Assembly: GCA_022225965.2 (NCBI GenBank)
Contig: JAKJXP020000008.1
Coordinates: 1 to 64,000 of the forward strand
Length of the DNA stretch: 64,000 nucleotides
Origin: Diatrype stigma
Taxonomy: Eukaryota > Ascomycota > Sordariomycetes > Xylariales > Diatrypaceae
Direction of reading: 5' to 3'
Part shown: positions 34,324 to 45,276 of the stretch, one piece after another
How the letters are laid out: every line of letters starts with the position of its first letter
Numbering within the stretch: position 1 is the stretch's first letter
Made by a program: the position numbers and the translations under genes
The notes under the pieces: model-generated
What the model was told of the DNA's origin: nothing
The model's database searches: none
What the model saw: the letters and a program-made list of their open reading frames with translations, nothing else

Positions 34324-36210
34324 TCATCGAATCTCTAGTGTTTCTTCCTGGACTAACCCAACCCCTAATGCTTGCACTGCCTCGCCTTCCATAAGGCCGT
34401 GTATATAAGACTCGCCCACGAAGGTCCACATAGCTTCCCCCTTTCTTAGAATATAAGGAACGCCGCCTCCAAATATGACAGCAACATTATCTCCCACGTG
34501 CGTACTTGAAGGCCCAAGTCCAATTCGGCCGGCCTCGGTCATCACAAAGGTCCTGTTAAAACAGAAGTGGCTTGCTAAGGTTCTGTAGTCTTGAGGATTT
34601 CCGCTGGATGAGGGACGTTCTGATCGAGCGAGCTCTTGGCTCTTACCACAGGTGGACATGAGGTCATGCAAGTATGCCGTGCCATCCTTGAGCAATGCAT
34701 CCGGTCCACGCCCACTCCCAAACTCTTGTTCGGCAATAGTAGTTCTGATGAACCGTTCTGTCCAACTGACGATGTCTTTGTCTTGTTCCATGCATGCAAT
34801 TGCTTGCTCGTACATATATCTGAGACGCCCTGGGAAGACGTCGTCGAAGTCTCGTCGGGAGTGTCCCCTTTGACTAAAGGGAATCACGCGAACGACCGCG
34901 TCGATCACGATGCCACCTACTCTCAGAATAGATGGGTCGTGAGATTGACCGAGCTTCAAGCCAAGCTCCTTAGAAGCTTTATATTGCTTCGGAAAACCTA
35001 AACGAGCAGGCTTTGAGGCATCAGAATAATCGACCCATGAATAACTGACCCGAAGTTCTCTGTTGAAACAACGAAAATCGCTCCAGTCAGGGACCCAGGA
35101 AGGCGTATCTCTTAGGTCGTGTTCACGTTGCATCCTGTCCAGGCAGTCGCTCATGCCACGCGTGCGTGTTAACATTGCTAGCGACCCCCCTTGTTCCAGG
35201 AGGTAGAGGGCAACTTTCTGATAGACCTCGCCGACGGGTAATTCATAGTTGGGACGTAAGGGGTCAGGTAACTGTTCGTGGGCTTGGCTTTCTGCTGCTA
35301 TTCCAAGCAAAGCGTACACCTTGTCTCTCCGGTCCTTGGCGTGGAATTTGATCTGCGTGATGGACATCAGCGCGTCGAGCGGCCATCGTGGTCCCGGTCG
35401 CCGAAGACGGGACATGGTGTCCATGTTCAGGAGCGCTTCCGGAATCCGACCCACGCGTACATAACCATTACGACGGAGCCAGGTGGCGGCGCGAGATAGA
35501 TGGCGCCAGGAATATGTATTATCTCCGTGTAATATGACTGGATCCAGGGGGGATAAGACAACTTCTTGAACGACCCATATCCTCGAGAACCATTGCAGTT
35601 CGAACAGCTCCCTCAGGCCAGCCCATAAACTACTACTCCAGGAAGGTAACCCGGAAGAGGCGTGGCGTGCATCCGAGTATAACTGTCGTGGAATCTCATC
35701 CAGCTTCCTTGCGTCCGGGTATTGAGCCGTGGAAACATTATATATTTGTTGTACCAATTGCCATCCTTCGGACGAAGGTTGTGACTCGTAACCGAGCCAG
35801 ATCAGCGTTCTGATGGATTTTGAGTATATTTCGCCCATCATCCCCACTTGCTGGGACCGTTCTGAAAGGTCGTCTTGGTTGATACAGATTCTGTCGATCC
35901 AGATATATTCCAAAGGGGGGTTAATGCCGGAGGTCGCGGCGGCTAGTTGCTGGAGCCTGTATATTCCACTGGCCAAACAATCAGATACCCTAACTGTATG
36001 TCCCCCAATACAGATTGACGTGTTTGGAACACCTTTCCCCCAAGCATGACTCAGGGCATAGTATGGCGGTGCTGAGTCAAGAGCTGCGACCTCGAGACTC
36101 CCGATCTCTTGTGCTATAGTATGGCGGCTGAATCGTAGGAGCCGTATGCAAGAGGAGGGTAAGGTGTTATATAGACCGCATTGGTCCACTGCTGTCTCTC
36201 CCCGTTCCAT
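34324..36210 (-). CDS. HET-domain protein (heterokaryon incompatibility)
   Basis: Single exon, 628 residues. The HET domain occupies about residues 48-215. Its three blocks are present: YYALSHAWGKG at 50-60, EYIWIDRICINQDD followed by ERSQQVGMMGEIYS at 101-130 with RTLIWLG at 134-140, and ELQWFSRIWVVQEV near 205. Downstream, DRRDKVYALLGIA and a Trp-rich TPSWVPDWS segment are typical of the long HET family. HET domains carry out cell death when incompatible fungal nuclei share a cytoplasm and often act as the executor of NLR sensors. No WD or NACHT repeats are fused. It faces, across 1.7 kb, an alpha/beta-hydrolase gene of NLR-associated type. A specific het locus cannot be named. Confidence 0.93.
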   Translation of the reverse strand: MERGETAVDQCGLYNTLPSSCIRLLRFSRHTIAQEIGSLEVAALDSAPPYYALSHAWGKGVPNTSICIGGHTVRVSDCLASGIYRLQQLAAATSGINPPLEYIWIDRICINQDDLSERSQQVGMMGEIYSKSIRTLIWLGYESQPSSEGWQLVQQIYNVSTAQYPDARKLDEIPRQLYSDARHASSGLPSWSSSLWAGLRELFELQWFSRIWVVQEVVLSPLDPVILHGDNTYSWRHLSRAATWLRRNGYVRVGRIPEALLNMDTMSRLRRPGPRWPLDALMSITQIKFHAKDRRDKVYALLGIAAESQAHEQLPDPLRPNYELPVGEVYQKVALYLLEQGGSLAMLTRTRGMSDCLDRMQREHDLRDTPSWVPDWSDFRCFNRELRVSYSWVDYSDASKPARLGFPKQYKASKELGLKLGQSHDPSILRVGGIVIDAVVRVIPFSQRGHSRRDFDDVFPGRLRYMYEQAIACMEQDKDIVSWTERFIRTTIAEQEFGSGRGPDALLKDGTAYLHDLMSTCGKSQELARSERPSSSGNPQDYRTLASHFCFNRTFVMTEAGRIGLGPSSTHVGDNVAVIFGGGVPYILRKGEAMWTFVGESYIHGLMEGEAVQALGVGLVQEETLEIR

Positions 36211-37882
36211 CCTGTGTACTGCTCGTTGGAGCGCTTGGGGGGTCTATGATTCGAACAGAATGTGTGGTAAAACATCCAGCTCTGGCTCCTATGGAATTGG
36301 TGCGGGGTTAAGCCGGGAATGCCATCATGTCTACATAATATATCTGTATGGTGGCTGAAGGAAGTTATGACTTACTCTTACGTCCCCTCGAAACCAACGA
36401 GATCGGTTGTGAAGATAGAGGGGCTTTAAGTACTTTGTCAGGCGTGGCTGGGACGGGAGTTGCTGTAACAGGCGTGGCTTTGACAATTGTCGGGTGACCG
36501 GCGTGGGGTTATGGTATTGGGTATATCACGTTGAGCTGGTCTAAGGTGGAGATGGAACATGGGTAGGAAGTAACAATTGTCTGTCGCACTCTAGCCCTTA
36601 TTGAGAGCATCTGAACTGGCCATTTTGTATGATGTGGCATTAAATTTCATTTGCTCTGGTGCTCGCAGCCTCGCACAAGGCGCAAGTCCTGTTATAGGAG
36701 TCCCTTGATTGCAACAGGTATCGTGTGGCTTAGCAAGATTGGAACCCTTGCCCCTCGTCAGGCCAGCCGGGTAGGCCACCCGGCATTGGTGGATGATAAG
36801 ACAATGATGGTCACGGGTAGTTTCGGGGCTCAGCAGTAGTATAAAGACCTCGTGATTGTCCTCAAAAAATGTAAAATGTACAAGTATAAAAAGCAGAATG
36901 ATTGAAAGTTGATCTACTTTACTGAACGTGCTTTCCTAGTGCCTAAGAGACTAAGTTTCGCTTTTAGATCCTTGTTATAACATGAGGCCTTCTGGTGCCT
37001 CTTTCATACACTACGCCTAGATCGTTGTACATTGCACTGATTTCAAACTAGATAATGGTACCACAGAAATAGGCAGTGCTAGCTGGAAATTCCAACGACA
37101 GTAATGCAACAGCAATGCCTCATTTTGCCAAATCAAAATGGCAGGTTTTGTTGGAGTCGACCCTGGTAACACCACATTGTTACAACCAAATTCTATGCGA
37201 GGTAGTGATCATCGATGCCATCATTGAGGGGTTGGGGTTGGGTTGCATGATATACCCATGCAGTACGGGGCGATCCGACTGTGAAGTTGTGTTGGAGCTT
37301 CCGAGTGAACGATATGCTTGACGTTGCAGTTACAATAAGGTCCACTAATTTGGTACACGGGCCTCTGCCGGAATGAAGTTGCATGTATTTAGCAATCCAG
37401 CGTGCGATATGTTCGTAGGATCGTTGGGAAAAATGATGATTAGCGATAATAGCATGAATTCCAGAGCGCAAGCCTCTTATTTTCGAAAAAATGCAATACA
37501 AATTTGATATGATCAAACTCGCAGCTGGAACAGAGCTGCGCTCCTCAGGAAGGTTTGTATCCATCCAGATTCAGGTTCTTGTCAGGGGGTCACTTAGTAT
37601 ATCGCCGGGCCAATGTAACATCTTGGAATGGCCCACATAATTGTTCAGCGGCTAGAGTCTTGCTCATGTGGAAAAACACGAATAAGTACGAGGGGATGGC
37701 CGTTGCCTAGATTTCCCAACTCTTTCTCCCGTGGTCAGCCATTCGCTTGTGAGACTATCGAAACACGAAGTTTAAGGCGGGCTCTGAGCAGGTGGTTCTG
37801 AGTCCTTCACGCTCAACCCCCAGTACTGAATGAGCACCAAACGGCTCTGGTCAGTCACATGGTCAGCTAGCAATACCACGCA
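36211..37882. other. Divergent promoter spacer, no gene seen
   Basis: 1.7 kb between the start codons of the HET-domain and alpha/beta-hydrolase genes. Only short frames occur and none resembles a known family. It contains both promoters; no specific site was recognised. Confidence 0.55.
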
Positions 37883-39123
37883 ATGAAAGCCAGCACTGAA
37901 CACAGAGTCTTTGGGCTGACTCAAGTCTATCCGGACCCTACGGATGATCGTGCGATGAATGAAACAACCGTCGAGTAAGTGGTCACCTATGCACTCCTAT
38001 TTTGAGCTGCGGCTGACTTATTGCAAAGTATAATCGCTCTTCATGGTCTTGACTCCGATTCAAGAGTTACTTGGAACACCCGGGAAATAGAAGATGACCC
38101 GGCATCCAGGCAGGTCAATTGGCTAAAAGATAGAGACATGTTACCGAAACAAATTCCGAACGCCCGTGTCCTAACGTACGACTGGAATGCAAACTACGAT
38201 TATGATGCCTCGAATGACATCTTTCTTGGCCATGCCGATACGCTCCTAGATAGACTACATGTCAATCGACGCCAAAAGGTTATTGTCTGGTCAAAATCCT
38301 AATATTCGATATAGGCTAACATTCTGTTAGAAAAGGACACATCACCCCATTATCTTTGTTGCGTCTGGCTTTAGCGGATTGCTGCTTTCAAAGGTAGGAT
38401 TTCACTTCTACGATTGATGTTCCTTCGTTTCTTAAGCTCTTGGATTATATCCCACTTTGCAATGCCTCCATCGTTAGATGGCTAACTAGTTACCAGGCCC
38501 TCCTTCGAGCCACAAACGCCTGGGCTCCAAGGGCCAAACCAAACGGTTTCATCTACAACTCGGTCGTGGGTGTCGTATTTCTGGGCACGCCATTCCAAGG
38601 AAGTTGGCAGACAGAATATTCTGCCGCGCAACTGCGTCTCGCCGTTGCACAAGAGTCTGGTTTCGAGTGTTCTTCAGAGCTCGTTCAGTACATTCAGGGC
38701 GTTGACGGCAAGCGCAGCCTTCTAGACGACCTTGTTCAGCAGTTCACGGAAATGGTCAGGAATGAAGCTTTCAGGTTCCCGATCGTGTGCTTTTACGAAA
38801 CACGCCACACGAACTTCAGCGCGGCTCTGGGCAAGCTTCCCCCGGAATTTCAACAGGGGAAAACTGACCCTACATGGCATGGGATTGTAAGTCAAAAGAT
38901 TTACTATCAAGTCAGTATCCCATCTATTTGCTGACAGAACTAGGTGGTTGAGAGGAATTCTGCATGTCTTCAAGGCGTAGAGAATGTCGGCCTTGATTGT
39001 CGACATGATATGTTACACAAACATGCGAGCCCTAATGGTGATGGTTTCCTCCGGTTGGTTTCAAGACTTCGTGAATTCGAAGATAATGCTGGGGAAGTAT
39101 TGAAGCGGAAGAACAAGCCCTAG
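37883..39123 (+). CDS. Alpha/beta-hydrolase (DUF676/lipase-like) of the NLR-associated type
   Basis: Exons 37883-37974, 38029-38278, 38331-38393, 38497-38886 and 38944-39123 give 324 residues. The start FGLTQVYPDPTDDR then DIIALHGLDSDSRVTW (oxyanion-side HG motif at 36-37), WLKDRDMLPKQIPNARVLTY, PIIFV and VVGVVFLGTPFQGSWQTEYS form the domain usually found at the N-terminus of fungal NACHT/NB-ARC receptors. The C-terminal VERNSACLQGVENVGLDCRH, then DMLHKHASPNGDGF, is where such proteins continue into the receptor part; here it ends in a stop at 39121, so the domain stands alone. The nucleophile elbow reads ASGFSG (125-130) instead of GHSxGG, so hydrolase activity is doubtful. Intron 2 has a weak GTTATT donor but a good GGCTAAC branch. 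A truncated former NLR is possible; no downstream NB-ARC sequence was seen. Confidence 0.82.
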
Positions 39124-40640
39124 ACACCATATATATATATATATATATATTCAGCGCTTTTACTTCTTGTACCATTAGGGTAGTCCTTCCCGTGACAGTC
39201 AAGATCCATGACCATTGACGGATGGATCTTGGAGCCTTGGGGTATATATAGCCTACATATACACACACAAGTAGTGCGCGTTGCGAAATGCCGTATTGTA
39301 GTTTCATCATCGGCTAGGTTTGTGTCATTGTTTGAATAGTTAATTAATTATTCAATATATATCTTTTACGTCCTCCAATTGATTTAAGGAAATGGAAGTT
39401 CACTTTAGGTATTAATCTGTTTTACAAGATACATTACGCGATCACCTTGTTACCTAGCAGAGAGAGCGCAATGGTACTGATGCAAGGGGTAGTACGTAGG
39501 ATAGACGAAGTTTTGTGACACTAAGGAGTTAGCAGAATGTGCGTATACAGTATTTTTCTCACGCTCCATCTGGCATGTTCATCATGGCCAAGTCATTGGG
39601 CCATTCACTATATGCTCCTGCCCCCCTCCATGTCGTTATACCGTTCTTGGATACGCCTTCGGACAGGTTCACTCTCAGAAAAGCCAAGCATGTCGCACAA
39701 TCAGCCCCATACGTACCTAGCTATGGAGCCGACGAGCAGATTTGAGTTCCTCGGGATAATGGTCGCTTTTACTAAGGACATACAATGCTCGCCGAATACA
39801 ACAGCGGCAGTAGTATCATAACATGTTGGAGCCACGCGCTCCGTGGCGGCGTTCATCGTTCGTCCGTGGCTTCCCCCTCCCCCTTTCCCCTCGTCCGGGT
39901 ATCGACGGCGGTAGGAAAGAAACAAGAAAACCAACCACCAGGGATGGTCTGGAGATAACTAAGGAGCACATCACGAATCACAGCCCTGAAGTCGACAATG
40001 CCATGACGATGTATACCTGACCTGACCCGGTCCGTCCTATTCATGCATGCATGCGTTGCATGCAAGTGATGTGCTCCTCACCCTAGCGCCATGCATGCAG
40101 GCGGTCAGCCTAGGATGGGAACCGGACATGGCGAACTAATGGGATCAATTACAAGGTCGGGAGACTTATACAGGCAGAGAGGTAGGAAGATAGACAGAGA
40201 CCCAGGCCAATAAGCATGCAAGCTAGTTGGTGATGTAGTGAAGTCGGGGCATTGCATGCAGTCCCAGCTGAAAACGCCCCAGTCGCGGGTTAATTGTGAG
40301 CCGAAGCCTCGCGTGAGGTGGTAGGTGGGCAGTGATCCAAGGTGGTGCAAGGTAGGACTGCAAATATGTAGGTAGACAGGTAGGTTACTGAGGTAGACCA
40401 CGGGGAAACCTCACGGTTACACGAGGCTGAGACAGAATGGCGTTCATGCGGCAGTCTTATTCTAGAAGGACCGTGGATCCATATTTCTATTCCACTGATT
40501 TTCAGAATTAAAACAGACCCCTGAGACCTCAGCGGCAGCTTTCATCATCAACCCTCCACTGATGACCCGACCGCGAAACAGTTGCAATAGTCCCCCGCGA
40601 GGCTTTATGCTTTCCTACGGGAGAAGCGCAACACCATCAT
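39124..40640. other. Convergent 3' spacer, no gene seen
   Basis: 1.5 kb between the converging alpha/beta-hydrolase and SMP-30 genes. It begins with an AT dinucleotide run (39129-39150). GCATGCATGC-type words cluster at 40040-40100. No supported gene, and no NB-ARC or NACHT remnant was recognised after the hydrolase stop. Confidence 0.55.
39129..39150. repeat. AT dinucleotide microsatellite
   Basis: Eleven AT units directly after the stop codon of the alpha/beta-hydrolase gene, in its 3' UTR. Confidence 0.9.
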
Positions 40641-42008
40641 TTACTTGCTCAACTTGAACTTGTACGGGGCTACTCCCTGTACTCCGACGTCCACCCGGAA
40701 AACCGCACCACCGTTTTTGACCTCCTCGGGGGTACCCTCACCCTCCTCCATGGACGCGGTCGTGATGAACAGCTCGGTGCCCACGAATTCGGGGCAAGTG
40801 ATGTTCTGGAGCGTAAACGTTAACACCGCGCGCAGTAGGGAATTGGTAGAAAGGGGGCTTGCCCGGTGTCCCCTTCCAGTTTTAAGGGGTAGGGTGGAGT
40901 GAGGAAGGCAAAGTGGGGGGGATGGGGATTGGAGGCGGTATAGCCAACTCAAAGCTCAAAGCTATAGACACACATACCTTGGTGGGCAGTTTGATCTCGC
41001 CAAGGATTTCGCCGGCGGGCGAGATCTTCAGGACGTTGCCGCCGCCGTAAAAGGCCGACCACACGTTCCCCTCGACGTCGACGCGGTGGCCGTCGGGGGA
41101 GCCGGCGCCGCTGTGCTTGTAAAAAACGCGCTCGTTAGAGATGGCGTTGTCGGCGTCGGACGAGTAGTCCGCGGCGTAGATGATGCCCTCGACCGACTCG
41201 GTGAAGTAGAGGGTCTTGCCGTCGGGCGACCAGCTCACCGAGTTGGGGATCGTGACCGGGTCCTTCTTCTTCTGGGCCTTGATGCCGTCGAACAGGTACA
41301 GGGATCCTGGAACACGAAATTGTTCGTTAGCAAGGCGAGAAGAGAAGTCAGACACAAACTAAAGTGGTTTCCCATTGTAACCTATAGGCTGCAAAATATG
41401 ACACGCGAGGAATAAAAAGACGGATATATAGACGCTAATGACTTCGTCACACATGCGACTTGGGGCTTGATGTAGGATCACACGAAAATGTGGGTGGCGT
41501 TGCTATAGCGCCATCGTCACACAAAACCAATGGCAAAAGGACAAAAGAAGGTAAGGAAAAGAGCTGTTTCACCTTCACGCTGGAAGGGGCCAAATCCGAA
41601 ATCCGTCATGGTGCCCATCCAGAAGCGGCCGTGGGGGTCGACGGCGCCATCGTTGGTGCGGAGCCGCTCGTTCTGCTGGGCCGGGTCGCTGTTGAGGCGG
41701 GAATAGTACGTGTACGTCGCGTCCTTGCGGTTGAGCAGGGCCAGGCCGTACTTGGCGCCGATGAGGAGGCCCTCGCGCGGGTCGCAGCCCTCGATGTCGG
41801 CCGTGACCGAGATGGGCGTGTCGAGCTGCACCGTGGTCACCGAGCCGGGGCCCGCGCTCAGGTCGACGGCGTGCAGCCGCTTCTTGATGATGTCGACGAA
41901 CCGCAGGCTGTGGTGCTCCCGCTCGTAGTACGGCCCCTCGCCGAGCCCGCACCGCAGGTTCAGGTACGGCTCCATGACCGTCCACGTGTGCTTGAAGGGA
42001 GGAGACAT
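40641..42008 (-). CDS. SMP-30/gluconolactonase/LRE-like protein
   Basis: Six-bladed beta-propeller lactonase of the regucalcin family, hydrolysing sugar lactones with a divalent metal. Exons 41573-42008, 40978-41306 and 40641-40805 give 309 residues, the normal length; start ATG at 42008. Expected metal ligands are all in place: Glu24 in CGLGEGPYY, Asn167 in TIPNSVSWSPDG and Asp217 in SPDGHRVDVEGNVW. The substrate loop RTNDGAVDPHGRFWMGTM carries the Arg/Asn pair of the family. The last block, CPEFVGTELFITTA, is the usual sixth blade. No signal peptide is present, so it is cytosolic. A gluconolactonase or an L-rhamnono-/arabinonolactonase role is possible; neighbours do not help decide. Confidence 0.92.
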
Positions 42009-44195
42009 GTCTGCTGCTAGCTGCTGGGTACCCACTGGTCAGGTGTTTTAGCCCCTCTGCGCTGCGTCCTCCATAATTACGAAGTGGGTGTTTGTTCTTA
42101 CCTTGATGGTGAAATTCTATCCTGATTCCGAGCGCTTGTTTACCCAGTCGTTACACGATGGCTTCGTTGGTCGATTCTGTCCCAGGAACCCGATGGAGGG
42201 GTTCGGTGTGGATTGAGGAGGCGCCGCAAGTTCCACCCGGCTCCGAGATCGCACAGCTGATTGGGTAAGAATGGATAGAAGAACCCCTATTGCGGAAATA
42301 TGCCTATCTTCGCGATTTCTTCGCAACTTATAAGTAGCAGCTGCGAAGTTTTTTATGTATTTGGCTGAACAGTCGAACCAACTAGGAATCACAAGAGATA
42401 GGTTGTACTTTCCGCTGTTTGATGGATCAAACCTGTGTTTTGTAAAACAAGTTCGGCCATATGCGGGTTACTATCAACCATTAGGCACTTGGATATAGAT
42501 TAGGTCTGTAGGTATCGTAGGTATCGTATAAGCGGACCAGCGTACAGGTGTACAAAGCGACCTAGTGGAATCCGGGCCGGAATGGCACGTGCAATCGGTA
42601 AAATGCTATGTAGCTCATGTTGCTTCCGTTGGGATTCCGTTGCGCTTCGGCCAGTCGGCCCAACTCATCAATCAACTGTCTATCGTAGCAGTGCAGTGGC
42701 TTACACTGAGGGATAATATGTGCAACCCCTGAGCAACACAGCATTCCCGTGGTGACAACCGCCGCTTTTGCACCGGCTTTGCATCCACAACATGGATGCA
42801 AGTGACGCAATCCAAGCAGGCGTTGATAGACGTTGTCCGTTGGACTGTGTCGCCGTCAGCCACAAGCCGTTGCCGCACGTTTCGATACTGCATTTTCACG
42901 AGAAGGCTTGGGTCTCCTATATACTTATAACCATGCTGGTGCTTGTGCATGGTGCTGCATCAAATATATAGATCTGATTTATGGCCTCGTTTGTGCTTAA
43001 GCAGGACGCATGGTCAGGGGTGCAATGGAGGAGAGATTGACAGCTTTCATCGCATGCTCGGCATTGTTGCACACCAATGTTGCACACCATCACCCGTTTC
43101 CGGGTATAACGTACATCGATCTGTTGTGTGGGCGGGTGCGACGTTACGGATAAATGAAGCAATGAAGCGCAGTCAAATGTTACGCCGAAATTTTGCTCCT
43201 GGGGCGTGCGACGTGAAAGCGACGACGATCGTTCGGCGCAAAAGGCAGAATGCCAAAGCAAGAAATCACTAACAAGTTAATCAAGCTTGCTCTGCAGAAG
43301 ATGTTGCGCAAGACAAAGCATCTGAGACACTTGGTTAGGTGCCTAATTGGGGATGTATCTTGGTGGCAGGTATCTTAGTTGGGCACCCCGCAAAATTCCA
43401 ATACTTATTAGATCGGCTATCCTCCGAGGAACAAACTGCTTTCTTTGGCGTCATTATTCATCCGCTGTGATGCAATGGGACGGGGACTCGCGATGGTTAC
43501 CACCACATGCACCACTAATATGTCGGGTATCTGGGCTCGTCAGTGTGTCCGCATCAGTGTGTCAGCATGCGTCCGCATCATAGACCAGCCAGCCCAGTTA
43601 TCCGCTTGCTTGGCCCGGGGATTATGGTTCGAGAAAGCAGGGTCCCGGAGAGGGCTCCGCGCCGCGTTCGCAGGAAAATACGTAGCGTGCCGTCCCGCAA
43701 CAGGCCCCCCTTTGGTCGGGTCAACCAGCTACCACATGACCTAGCATCAATGCGGGCAAGCTCAATAACAGCCGTGGAATATAACAACGGACTCTCGCGC
43801 GGTTGAGAACTAACTACAGCGCGAACGGCTTCCTTCTCCTCCCCGGGCGGGCTGCGCTGCGCTGCGCTTCAGGACCATTCTCACCGTCTGACGCTTGGAC
43901 TTGGGAACTTGGGTGACAGGCGGCGCGACAAGGCAAAGGCTTTTGCCGTCCTGCCCGTCCTGCCCGTCCCACTGACTACTAACCACTACCTTTCTAGTCC
44001 GTAGTTCGCCTGTTCGCTAGTTAGTCCCAAGTTGGAATTGTTCAGATGGGATGGCATGGCATCGCACGGCGTGTCATGGCAAGACGGGGACAGGCAAGAC
44101 AGGGAATTCCGGCTTTGGGAAGACCGGTCAACGTGATCTTCGCACTTGCATTCAATAGCGGCGCCTGTCGTCCCCATTCTAGAATCTCTCCAACC

Positions 44196-44250
44196 GCTCC
44201 CAAGCTCCCATGCTCCCTCGCTCCCACGCTCCCACGCTCCCACGCTCCCA
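44196..44250. repeat. 8-bp minisatellite GCTCCCAC
   Basis: About seven tandem, partly degenerate copies of GCTCCCAC (variants GCTCCCAT and GCTCCCTC), becoming perfect towards the 3' end. No gene is attached to it. Confidence 0.85.
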
Positions 44251-44860
44251 AAAGAGCCTTCTCCTGCCATGGACCGGCGCCAACAACAACCCCCCGCGCT
44301 GTCACTAGCCTACCTACTTATAGACGTTCTGTATTGAAAGAATGACGCGCGGCATACCCCTTTCGGAAGTAGTTGGGACGGACACCTATGCACTGCTGCT
44401 GCTAACACAATGTTGGCGATGCGATGTTCTCAAGAAGCAATCCGTAGTGAGTCTAGATGGATGTGGGATGTGGTAGCTGTGTTGAAAGATGGTTGGGGGC
44501 CGCACCACCCTGTCAGCTGGGCGACTCGCCATTCGATGCTGCAAAGCACAATTGCCGCTCGCGGTTATCCATGCAGCGATCTGGCGTGATGTAGGTGCCA
44601 AATCACCACTCCGTCATTGTCAGCAAGAACTACCTACGTGGTCGCCGTTCTCTCCCTCGCTTTTGGAGGGGGGAATCCATCTGCGAGGCGGAACCGCATG
44701 TATGTAGGTGAGAGCTGATAACCCAGTCCGGCTCAGTGGTTGGTAAAGCATGCGGTTCGCCCTGGAGCCTGGAGCTTGGATCCTGGCCGGGCACGGATCA
44801 TCGTGTGTGTGGTGTGAAGCAAAAGCCAAGGTACATGGGCAGATAGGCGGACAACTTCGG

Positions 44861-44881
44861 CTGGGCTGGGCTGGGCTGGGC
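44861..44881. repeat. CTGGG pentamer repeat
   Basis: Four tandem CTGGG units in the gene-poor segment. Confidence 0.8.
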
Positions 44882-45239
44882 ACCTATGACAACCCTGCTC
44901 TGCTCTGCTGCTCGACATCCATGCACCCCATAGCTGCAGCTGTTTTCTGCATAGCATAGTTACAGTTCCGTAGTCCAAGATCCAGATGCCCAGATTACTG
45001 GGTTATCTATCTCTGACGCAATTTCAACATCGCGCACGATTTAATTGCAACACGCCGGGAGATGGACGATTAGGGAATACGGATCTGCAAGGACTTATGC
45101 TCAGGTGTCGATGGAATGGGACGGCCCGGCTTGGTATGGAAATTAGTACTGAGCACCTAATGTAAGAAATGAATTGACCGCGCCGGTCTCTCGGCATGAG
45201 GATTTTGACATATCGATAGCTACGATTGGAATCCCTGTT

Positions 45240-45276
45240 TGCTGGGGTTTGCTGGGGTTTGCTGGGATCTGCTAGG
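45240..45276. repeat. 10-bp tandem repeat (TGCTGGGGTT)
   Basis: Three to four tandem copies of TGCTGGGGTT, the later ones degenerate (TGCTGGGATC, TGCTAGGGCA). Confidence 0.75.

Noticed and set aside
41460..42020. 186-codon plus-strand frame
   Set aside because: Antisense shadow of SMP-30 exon 1, rich in Val/Gly/Arg, with no family resemblance.
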